A DNA stretch of 29,530 nucleotides from Vitrella brassicaformis (taxonomy: Eukaryota; Sar; Vitrellaceae), in contig CDMY01000475.1 in the NCBI GenBank assembly GCA_001179505.1, positions 5,035 through 34,564 on the forward strand. Direction: 5' to 3'. Positions 10,164-19,112 of the stretch are shown here, in pieces (the stretch's first letter is position 1; the number at the start of each line of letters is the position of its first letter). Position numbers and translations under genes: made by a program. The notes under the pieces were generated by a model. That model made no database searches. It was not told the origin of the DNA and saw nothing but the letters and a program-made list of their open reading frames with translations.

Positions 10164-13100
10164 CTAGTCGATATCCATGGGCTCTTCCCAGCTGGCTGCC
10201 GTGCTGGCGGAGAAGGGCCTCTGGGCGGTGGCACCGATCTTGCCGATGTCGAACTCGGCGAACAGCGGGTAATGGTCAGACGGATTCCTGATATATGGAT
10301 GGGTGGATGGATGGACAGGCACCACACAGCCACACACACATAGAGCAGCACATGGATGAGTGCGGCTGTGCATGACCCTGCCTGCCTGCCTGCCTGCCTG
10401 CCCCACTCACTCCTGATTGTGATGGTCTTTGCCGAAGTTGGCGTGGATGTATGGGAGACCCTTCTTGGCGGCCTCGTCGTTGAGGATCTCGAACCGCGTC
10501 ACGGCGTGGTACAGGTTCCGCGACACCAGCATGTGGTCCAGCTGAGATCTTCTCTGAACATACACACACACACACACACAGTCACATCCACGTGTGCGGG
10601 TGTTTAGTGTTGTGCCTTTGTCTGCTGTCTGTCTTTCCCTCCTTCATGGAAGCAGACATAAATACCTGGCGCCAAATGTATGTGTATCGCTCCTGCTGGG
10701 GGATCTTCGGAGTGAGAGACCACATCTGCTTGTTGGTGCCCTTACGCTTCCTGCACAGACACACACCCACACACACAAAGGCGGCCAGGCAGGCAGGTTA
10801 ATGGAGGGATGGATGGAGACACGTACGTATTGCATTGAATGGCGCGTCTCTCTCTCTCTGTGTTGCGCTGCACGCATTAACACGGACGTACGCACCCGTT
10901 GGCCCCATAGCGAATGATCTGGAACACCCAGCTGGCGGCCCAGTCCTTCTGCAGGTCTTCCCTTTTTGTTGACAAAGGCAGACACAACACACCAGAGCCT
11001 CCCGACCTCATTCCTCCCTCCCTCCCTCCCTCCCTCCCTCGCTCCCTTACGATATTTCGAGTTCGCCGGATCGCTCGTCGAGTTCAAAGTAGTCTTCCGG
11101 GTTGTATCCGACCTTTACGGTTGGGCTGGTGGCGTTGAAGCCGCTGGTGGGGATCTGCAGCGGGTGGGCCGTGCCCTTGGGGTCGTGAATGTGGCGGGCA
11201 TCGCGCGTCTCCTCCGCCTGGTCGTCGAAATCGTTGAAGTCACCCTGCATGAGCGAATAGAGGACAACACGGCATTCGTGTGTGTCCGTACGGATGTCTT
11301 TGTGTGTGTAGTGCGTGTGTGTGTGTGTGTGAGTGGTGGCCTCACCACCAGGATGATCTCGTGATGGTCTGGTATCTCCTTCCTGTGGCCATGGCCGGGA
11401 GGAAGCCGTGAGACATCAACAGAATTAAAGCAGACCGGCACATCAATGGAGATGTGTGCGGTGCGTTGTATGTGTGTGCAGGTCTGTGTGTGGACGTCCC
11501 GTCACACGCACTCGATGATTTCGTCGAGTATGCGGGCCTCCACCTCTCGATACATGCAGGAGTTGGAGTCTGCAGAACACACACGAGAAAACCTCTCTCC
11601 CTCCCTCCCTCCCTCTGTGTGTGTGTGTGTGTTTGTGTGTGTGGTTACGCGATGGGATGGACTTGAGGTGGATGTTGATGACCGAGATCATCTGGCCGTT
11701 GACGTTGATGTCCATCCGGGCGTATTTGTTGAGGGCGATCCCCTCGGGTATCTTGCTGTAGTCGTAGTCCTTCCCACGCTCCACGCCCTTGTACTTCTGA
11801 CACATCGGGTTCTGTGTGACGGGGAATCCGCCCGGCTTTATCCCGTCAAGCCTGCAGACACACACACATCCACACAGACATGTGACGTGGATGTGCTGTG
11901 GTGGGATGAGCTGGGGGGCGTGTGTGTGTGGTGGTGGGGAGGGTGTGTTGTTACTTGGTGACGAGGTCTTTGGTAGGTCTGATGCGCGATGCGAAGCCGA
12001 CCTGCTGGTTGCTGCGGAAGTCGCCACCCTGCGTAGCGAGCGGCAAGAGAGATTAGATGTGCGCTGTGGTACTTCGTGTACCTGGATATGGAACGGATCG
12101 AAGCCAATTTGGTCCAAACCAGAGTAGGCCAGCACATCCGACAGACTGCGACACCCATCCAGCTGCAGAAACACAGACAGACAGACAGACAGACAGATGG
12201 ATAGAGAGAGAGAGAGTGCACCTCTCCGTTCCATCCGTTTCTCCCTCGCCATGGACGGCTTACCTCCGAGAAAGTGACCAGGTCGAACCCGAGTTGGGTG
12301 TAGAAGTAGTTGAGCCATCGACTCACGTCGTTGATGCGCTTCCACTGGCGCATGCAGCCGTCGTGCGCATCACCTTCTACGAACTCGAGGCTAGCGGCGC
12401 TCTTGCACGACGGCATGAATTTGGTCTCCGGGCGCTCCCCGTTGGCCACTCCGCCGAGAGCCTCGGACAAGGGTCGCGTGACGCACTCGGTGACGTCCGG
12501 CGACCAGTCCTCGGGGCACTGCATCACCCTCGCGAGTTGTTGCTCGGGCAACGTCTGCCACTTAGCGCGGCGGGACAGCGGAGAAAACAGCCACTCGACA
12601 TTCTGAAACGCACTCGCAAGGAAGCAGACAGGCACCAAATACCTACCAACCAGTCGGCTCAGATCCATCCATCCATCCATCCATGCAAACCGCCCCAATC
12701 CACCCACTCACCCAGTGGAAGAGCCGAAGGATGTTATCCGTCTTGCCGCCGGACCTGCCGCGCTTCTTGTTGGCGAGTGGGCAGTCCTCTTTGGGCGGCC
12801 GCGGGGTCGCGCCCACGACGGGCTGATTTTCGTCATAGCTGTGCTCCGCGATGTGCCGGACAGCGTCCATGCCCGTGTCGATGAGGCTGCTGGCACCGTC
12901 GTCCATGAGCACCTCGGCCGTCTGCAGCGGCCTCTCTAACAGATCTACCGGCAGACCTGCACACACCACATCAAGAAGGGAAGGATGCATCAGCCAAGCC
13001 CACCTCAGCCCACCATGGCTATCCATGCCATCGTGTCGGCCAACACAGATACGGAGGGGCGGCCCACACCTGCATCCAGCCATCCATCCATGCGATACAT

Positions 13101-13427
13101 CTCTATGTGTCCTTCATCTCCATCCATCTGCCATTTCATTTCCCTCACCCCAGTCGTTGGTTTCGCAGTCGGCACCGCGGCACTCCTCGGCAACGGTGGC
13201 CAGAAGAGAGGGCAGGGCCAGCAAAACCAACAAAAACGCTATCATTCTTGTTGATGATGATATCTCGATCTTCGTGTTTGGCTAGGTTGCTGTGAGGGTC
13301 GAGACTCTGGCCAGTATTTCGTCCACTTCTTGTTCAGCAGTGATCCGATGTGCACGCAGCGGCAGTACGTCGCAGGCCAGGCGCTTTTCCCCACTCGCCA
13401 ACACGCAAAAACGTACATGTACGCAAG
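9836..13427. repeat. tandem segmental duplication, unit A
   Basis: From GTATGTGTGTCATATATGAA at 9836 to about 13427 the sequence is matched base for base, with scattered changes, by 13939-17533. The match covers exons, introns and the 3' flank of one EEP-nuclease gene, and stops about 180 bp upstream of its start codon. The direct repeats have a period of about 4.1 kb. Introns are nearly as well conserved as exons, which points to a recent event. Confidence 0.93.
10164..13245 (-). CDS. secreted endonuclease/exonuclease/phosphatase family protein, copy A
   Basis: Thirteen exons join in phase to 581 residues: 13149-13245, 12712-12956, 12264-12602, 12082-12162, 11955-12028, 11649-11851, 11508-11569, 11346-11378, 11051-11244, 10896-10961, 10666-10750, 10411-10553 and 10164-10287. 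The N-terminus MIAFLLVLLALPSLLATVAE is a clear signal peptide followed by Cys-containing sequence. EEP catalytic blocks occur in order: FDLVTFSE (metal-binding Glu), ISVINIHLKS (His), IILVGDFNDFDD (Asp/Asn) and ENPSDHYPLFAEF (the closing Asp-His pair). The family cleaves phosphodiester or phosphomonoester bonds with Mg2+ (family knowledge), and all key residues are present. A secreted or vacuolar nuclease is the simplest reading. A sphingomyelinase-like or inositol phosphatase substrate is not excluded. The acceptors of exons 8 and 10 are AAG rather than CAG. Confidence 0.85.
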
Positions 13428-13687
13428 TGTATGGGGAGAAACATATATGGTGCATGGGTGTATGAATGCGCATGTACGGTATGGCCAATACATATGTCGG
13501 TTTGACAGGCTGTCAAGCCGCCATTGGGGTGGGCCACCCATTGCCTCACTCAAAGGTCGGCTGGACGGACCATACATAGTGTAAGGACCCACTACCCACC
13601 CTCATCTCGTGGCCAGCCGGGCCGGGATCACGGCCGTCTCCCAAGCGAAGCAACACAGGAGGTTATCTGCAGTGATGCAGTGATTCA

Positions 13688-13727
13688 CTGAATGAATGAA
13701 TGAATGAATGAATGAATGAACGAATGA
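13688..13727. repeat. (TGAA)n microsatellite
   Basis: About ten copies of the tetranucleotide TGAA/AATG in a row, with one C interruption near the right end. Confidence 0.9.
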
Positions 13728-13880
13728 CAATGACCCATCATTGATTGACTCATTGCTTGACTGACAAGCACACACTCGTGTGACTCGACTGGCGCCGCGT
13801 CACTGCATAATGGCAAGGTGATCCGTTCGTTTCTTGCGGCCGGCCGATCAAATCACATTGCAAACTGACTATCGTGACAC

Positions 13881-13888
13881 TCACGTGA
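13881..13888. promoter_or_regulatory. CACGTG palindrome upstream of EEP copy A
   Basis: TCACGTGA, a G-box/E-box type palindrome, lies about 640 bp upstream of the copy A start and is followed by GATCACAA. The same octamer occurs upstream of the gene at 17887-18540, also near a GATCACAA. Function is inferred only. Confidence 0.3.
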
Positions 13889-14230
13889 GATCACAAAACA
13901 GCAGCAGTGCCACCATACGAGCGCAATGAGAACGAATTGTATGTGTGTCATATATGAACACACACGTTTGTACCGAACATTGCGAGTGTGTCGTGGGGAT
14001 CCTTGTTAAACGAAAACGTCCCTCCATCAGTCCTCATGCGTCCATCCATCCATCCATCCATCCATCCAATGGCACGGCATGTGTGGTGTGATGGTTTAAA
14101 AGCCCCTAGGGCCCCTTACCCCGGCCCGCGCGGTGCCATGGTGTCTTGCCTAGCCCCTCTCACTCTCTCTCTCTCTCTCACTCTCTCGCGAACAAAGTAC
14201 TCCCTCCCCTGCCTGTGTCTAGGTTGTCAA

Positions 14231-15716
14231 TTATGTGTGTGTGCGGTTGTATTTCAATTCCTCTTTATCAAAATATTCCCCTGCTATTCTCTCTCTGTAA
14301 TAAAACAGATGTTCCTCATATTTTGCGGGCCTCTGGGCGGTGGCACCGATCTTGCCGATGTCGAACTCGGCGAACAGCGGGTAATGGTCAGACGGATTCC
14401 TGATATATGGATGGGTGGATGGATGGACAGGCACCACACAGCCACACACACATAGAGCAGCACATGGATGAGTGCGGCTGTGCATGACCCTGCCTGCCTG
14501 CCTGCCCCACTCACTCCTGATTGTGATGGTCTTTGCCGAAGTTGGCGTGGATGTATGGGAGACCCTTCTTGGCGGCCTCGTCGTTGAGGATCTCGAACCG
14601 CGTCACGGCGTGGTACAGGTTCCGCGACACCAGCATGTGGTCCAGCTGGGAACCTCTCTGAACACGCACACACACACGCACACCAAGGTCACATCCACGT
14701 GTGCGGGTGTTTACTGTTGTGCCTTTGTCTGTCTGCTGTCTGTCTTTCCCTCCTTCATGGAAGCAGACATAAATACCTCGCGGAAAATGTATGAGTATCG
14801 CTGCTCCTGGGGGATCTTCGGAGTGAGGGACCACATCTCCTTGTTGGTGCCCTTACGCTTCCTGTACACACACACACACACACACACACACAAAGGCGGC
14901 CGGGCAGGCAGGTCAATGGAGGGATGGATGGAGACATGTACGCATTGCATTGAATGCGTACCTCTCTCTCTGGGTCTCTCTCTCTGTGTTGTGTCTCTCT
15001 CTCTGTGTTGCGTGCATTAACACGGACGTACGTACCCGCTGGCCCCATAGCGAATGATCTGGAACACCCAGCTGACGGCCCAGTCCTTCTGCAGGTCTTT
15101 CCTGTCTGTTGACAAAGGCAGACACAACACACCAGAGCCTCCCGACCTTATCCCTCCCTCCCTCCCTTACGATATTTCGCCCTCTTCAAAGTAGTCTTCC
15201 GGGTTGTATCCGAGCTTCACGGTTGGGCTGGTGGCGTTGAAGCCGGTGAAGGGGATCTGCAGGGGATGGGCCGTGCCCTTGGGGTCGTCAATGTGGCGGA
15301 CATCGCGCGTCTCCTCGGCCTGGTCGTCGAAATCGTTGAAGTCCCCCTGCATGAGCGAATGAAGGACAACAACCACGGCATTCGCGTATGTCCGTACGGA
15401 TGTCTTTGTGTGTGTAGTGCGTGTGTGTGTGGGTGAGTGGCGGTCTCACCACCAGGATGATCTCGTGATGGTCTGGTATCTCCTTCCTGTGGCCATGGCC
15501 GGGAGGAAGCCGTGAGACATCAACAGAATTAAAGCAGACCGGCACATCAATGGAGATAGATGAGTGCGGTGCGTTGGTTGTATGTGTGTGCAGGTCTGTG
15601 TGTGCACGTCCCGTCACACGCACTCGATGATTTCGTCGAGAATACGGGCCTCGACCTCTCGATACATGCAGGAGTTAGCGTCTGCAGAACACACACGAGA
15701 AAACCTCTCTCCCTCC

Positions 15717-15753
<37 letters not shown>

Positions 15754-17366
15754 GTTACGCGATGGGATGGACTTGAGGTGGATGTTGATGACCGAGATCA
15801 TCTGGCCGTTGACGTTGATGTCCATCCGGGCGTATTTGTTGAGAGCGATCCCCTCGGGTATCTTGCTGTAGTCGTAGTCCTTCCCACGCTCCACGCCCTT
15901 GTACTTCTGACACATCGGGTTCTGTGTGACGGGGAATCCGCCCGGCTTTATCCCGTCAAGCCTGCAGACACACACACACATCCACACAGACATGTGACGT
16001 GGATGTGCTGTGGTGGGATGAGCTGGGGGGCGTGTGTGTGTGGTGGTGGGAGGGTGTGTTGTTACTTGGTGACGAGGTCTTTGGTAGGTCTGATGCGCGA
16101 TGCGAAGCCGACCTGCTGGTTGCTACGGAAGTCGCCACCCTGCGTAGCGAGCGGCAAGAGATACTAGATGTGCCTGTGGTACTTCGTGTACCTGGATATG
16201 GAACGGATCGAAGCCAACTTGGTCCAAACCAGAGTAGGCCAGCACATCCGACAGACTGCGACACCCATCCAGCTGCAGAAACACAGACAGACAGACAGAC
16301 AGACACACAGATGGAGAGAGAGAGAGAGAGAGAGAGTGCACCTCTCCGTTCCATCCGTTTCTCCCTCCCCATGGACTAGCGAATGGGCTTACCTCCGAGA
16401 AAGTGACCAGGTCGAACTCGAGTTGGGTGTAGAAGTAGTTGAGCCATCGACTCACGTCGTTGATGCGCTTCCACTGGCGCATGCAGCCGTCGTGCGCATC
16501 ACCTTCTACGTATTCGAGGCTAGCGGCGCTCTTGCACACTGTCATGTGTTTGGTCGCCGGGCGCTCCCCGTTGGCCACTCCGCCGAGAGCCTCGAACAAG
16601 GGTCGCGTGACGCACTCGGTGGCGTCCGGCGACCAGTCCTCGGGGCACTGCATCACCTTCGCGAGTTGTTGCTCGGGCAACGTCTGCCACTCGGCTCTCC
16701 GGGACAGCGGGGAAAACAGCCACTCGACATTCTGAAACGCACTCGCAAGGAAGCAGACAGGCACCAAATACCTACCAACCAGTCGGCTCAGATCCATCCA
16801 TCCATGCAAACCGCACCCATTCACCCACTCACCCAGTGGAAGAGCCGAAGGATGTTATCCGTCTTGCCGCCGGACCTGCCGCGCTTCTTGTTGGCGTGTG
16901 GGCAGTCCTCTTTGGGCGGCCGCGGGGTCGCGCGCCCACGACGGGCTGATTTTCGTCATAGCTGTGCTCCGCGATGTGGATGAGGCTGCTGGCACCGTCG
17001 TCCACGAGCACCTCGGCCGTCTGCAGCGGCCTCTCTAACAGATCCACCGGCAGACCTGCACACACCACACCACAACGACTGCACAGAAACCGACCCAAGA
17101 AGGGAAGGATGCATCAGCCGAGCCAAGCCCACCATGGCTGTCCATGCCATCGTGTCGGCCAACAGCAGATACGGAGGAGCGGCCAACACCTGCAGCCATC
17201 CATCCATCCATCCGATACATCTCTATGTGTCCTTCATCTCCATCCATTTGCCATTTCATTTCACCTCACCCCAGTCGATGGTTTCGCAGTCGGCACCGCG
17301 GCACTCCTCGGCAACGGTGGCCAGAAGAGAGGGCAGGGCCAGCAAAACCAACAAAAACGCTATCAT
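14231..17366 (-). pseudogene. EEP-family nuclease, copy B, frameshifted in exon 2
   Basis: The start at 17366 and signal peptide match copy A, and most exons align one to one with the same splice sites. Exon 2 carries an 8-codon in-frame deletion near 16977. It also carries two extra bases at about 16929-16936 (a GC pair added to a GCGC run). After these bases the frame reads RPRGRPKRTAHTPTRS and runs into a stop soon after the exon 2/3 junction. Downstream exons stay open in the old frame and keep all EEP motifs (FDLVTFSE, NIHLKS, GDFNDFDD, NPSDHYPL). Exon 9 lacks six residues relative to copy A. The C-terminus is replaced by a new tail ending at TAA 14231-14233. Either the gene is newly dead, or the 2-bp insertion is an assembly error and it is functional with a changed tail. 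Confidence 0.6.
14250..14326. other. AT-rich replacement block at the 3' end of EEP copy B
   Basis: Copy A has 57 bp here (10157-10213) encoding its last residues and stop. Copy B instead has 77 unrelated bases, about two-thirds A/T in a GC-rich neighbourhood. Homology resumes abruptly at GGGCCTCTGGGCGG on the right and at TTATGTGTGTGTG on the left. The block stays open in the last-exon frame and gives a tail that includes YEEHLFYYRERIAGEYFDKE. Its origin is unknown. Organelle-derived DNA is one possibility. Confidence 0.7.
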
Positions 17367-17533
17367 TCTTGTTGATGACGATATCTCGATCTTCGTATTT
17401 GGCTAGGTTGCTGTGAGGGTCGAGACTCTGGCCAGTATTTCGTCCATCCGCAGTGATCCGATGTGCACGCAGCGCCAGTACGTCGCAGGCCAGGCGCTTT
17501 TCCCCACCCGCCAACACGCAGAAACGTACGCAA

Positions 17534-17886
17534 GGCACTGACCCACACGACGGCCAGCCAAGCCAAGCCAAGCCAAGCCAACACACCCGACAATTCATTC
17601 CTCATTACTACCCGGCCAAGACACCACTAGCTAAAACCCTCTCACGCACAGTACAAACAGGCAGACAGGCACGCACTGCACCTCCCTCGCCCCTCCCTCC
17701 CACCCGCCCGCCCGCCCTCCCTCACTTGTGTCTATCGTACACACATGTATGTATGACATACACACACCATCACATCCACCAAAAAGACATACACTCACTC
17801 CACTCACTGCCGCACTGCCGACGCATCGCATCGCACCGCACTGCACCGCACCGCACCACACGACAGCACTCCACACTACCCCAGGG
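17534..17886. other. repeat-bearing intergenic region
   Basis: This lies between the right edge of unit B and the stop of the next minus gene, so it holds the promoter side of copy B and the 3' UTR of that gene. It contains (AGCCA)n at 17554-17580, a (CCCG)n/(CCCT)n tract near 17695-17720 and a CGCAC/TCGCA tract near 17820-17862. No coding sequence is seen. Confidence 0.55.
17554..17580. repeat. (AGCCA)n pentanucleotide repeat
   Basis: Five consecutive AGCCA units. The window otherwise favours tetranucleotide repeats. Confidence 0.85.
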
Positions 17887-18416
17887 CTACCATTTTCTCC
17901 TCAGCACTCTCAAGGAGCTCATGCCGCTGTAGATGAGGAACCCCTTGCCGATCCCGCCGCTGGCCGGGCTCTTCTTGGGCGTCATGAAGGACGGCAGGTA
18001 CTGGTACATGCGCACCTTGGTCGCCCGCATCCCATGCGTCGCCGTCAGATAAGACGCCTCGCGGTACCTCGTCAGCCTATTCATCGACGAAGAACCCTCG
18101 CCGCTGGTATAGTGGATGGCACGGCTCAGCCGTGCCCGCACTCGCCCCAGTGTCGGCCCAGGGAGATGGATGACACTGCTGTTGTCTGCTGTCGGCGTTT
18201 CTGGCGCAGCGGTATCACTATCAGCAGCATCCGATGCGGTGTCGGTGCTGGTGTTGGTGGGTGCTGATGCCGTATCCTTCTTCTCGCCTGTCTTGCCCGA
18301 TACATCAACCACAACTGTCTTGCTGCCAGCCGGTGCAGACGAATCCTTGTGCTGGTCGCCGGCACGTGGCTCGTCAGCCTTGCGTGGGCTGCGGGTCTCC
18401 TGTTTGCTGCTTCTGC

Positions 18417-18450
<34 letters not shown>

Positions 18451-18540
18451 TCCATCGTATGAGTATGTCCAGCTGAAGTACCATACGGCGAAGGAGCCCG
18501 CTGCACCGACCGCAACGCCGCGGATGAAGGGTCCCCACAT
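17887..18540 (-). CDS. small membrane-anchored protein with poly-Ser tract, function unknown
   Basis: A single exon of 217 residues runs from ATG at 18540 to TAG at 17887-17889. The N-terminus MWGPFIRGVAVGAAGSFAVW and the next few residues form one predicted transmembrane segment (about residues 8-26). A run of nine Ser then follows, encoded by a CTG/TGC trinucleotide repeat on the plus strand (about 18415-18450). Next come about 90 hydrophilic residues rich in Ser, Thr, Asp, Lys and Ala. The C-terminal 75 residues are more ordered and basic, with several Tyr and Met (for example MRATKVRMYQYLPSFMTP), ending RVLRRKW. I do not recognise the family. The layout (TM anchor, disordered linker, basic end) suggests a tail facing one side of an organelle or ER membrane. 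It is the only complete gene here without introns. Confidence 0.68.
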
Positions 18541-18673
18541 GACTTGACTGAAAGTAGGGGATGGGAAGGAGTGACTCGTTCAGCTCAGACAGCGCCTCAT
18601 GGCTGCGGTGTGTGAGTCAGCAATGGGAGATGAATGATTCCTGAACGGAAGATCACAACAGAGCAAACTCATG

Positions 18674-18681
18674 TCACGTGA
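18674..18681. promoter_or_regulatory. CACGTG palindrome
   Basis: TCACGTGA, 134 bp upstream of the membrane-protein start codon. It is a G-box/E-box type site, and which gene it serves is unknown. Confidence 0.35.
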
Positions 18682-18698
18682 GCCCTCGCGCTCACCCC

Positions 18699-18745
18699 TT
18701 CTTCTTGCGTCATTCACTGTGGTGCTTACATTCTTCTTGCGTCAT
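18699..18745. promoter_or_regulatory. paired 15-mer TTCTTCTTGCGTCAT
   Basis: The 15-mer occurs exactly at 18699-18713 and 18731-18745, starts 32 bp apart, close to three helical turns. Its TGCGTCA core resembles bZIP-type sites. It lies between two divergent start codons. Confidence 0.45.
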
Positions 18746-19112
18746 CACCATCATCTCCCGGCGCCAAAGCCTTCTTTCTTCATGCGAGCTTAGCTCGCAA
18801 TCTTGGGTTTTGCCCCTTTGGCGTGGTTGAAGAGATACAGAGGGCTTGTCGTGGCAACCATAGTATCATTGTTCGTCATTTGATAGCCCGGCTGCCTCCA
18901 GCCCGCCTCAAGCAGCACAGATCTCTGCCTCTGCTGACCGACGTGACGCGCGGAGGATGCCTTGGCCTTGCCGTGTGTTATTATTGGAGCTCACCAGCTG
19001 AGCCACCTTGTGCGGGAGGCAGATCGAGTGGCGAACAGCAGATCTTGGACAGCCGAGCCTCACTCCGAGCCCTCCGTCTTTCTCCTCAGTGTCATACGAG
19101 GTGTATTGCAAA

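Larger units (their letters stand above)
13428..13938. other. spacer between the duplicated units
   Basis: This segment is upstream of copy A and downstream of copy B and is not shared between them. It carries a (TGAA)n microsatellite and a TCACGTGA palindrome at 13881-13888. No coding sequence is visible. It probably contains the distal promoter of copy A. Confidence 0.55.
13939..17533. repeat. tandem segmental duplication, unit B
   Basis: Direct copy of 9836-13427 in the same orientation. It differs by substitutions, repeat-length changes in introns, several small indels in exons, and one replaced block at 14250-14326. The similarity ends near AACGTACGCAAG at about 17522-17533, so the two genes have different upstream sequence. 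Confidence 0.93.
18541..19112. promoter_or_regulatory. head-to-head intergenic region with repeated elements
   Basis: Divergent 5' flanks of the membrane-protein gene and the helicase gene. It holds TCACGTGA at 18674-18681 and two exact copies of TTCTTCTTGCGTCAT. A plus-strand open stretch covers part of it (18823-19116) but shows no protein-like pattern. Confidence 0.5.

Noticed and set aside
18116-18547. Plus-strand frame opposite the poly-Ser gene, with a poly-Leu run
   Set aside because: It mirrors the CTG/TGC repeat on the other strand. The minus frame has a proper ATG, a TM segment and a basic C-terminal domain.
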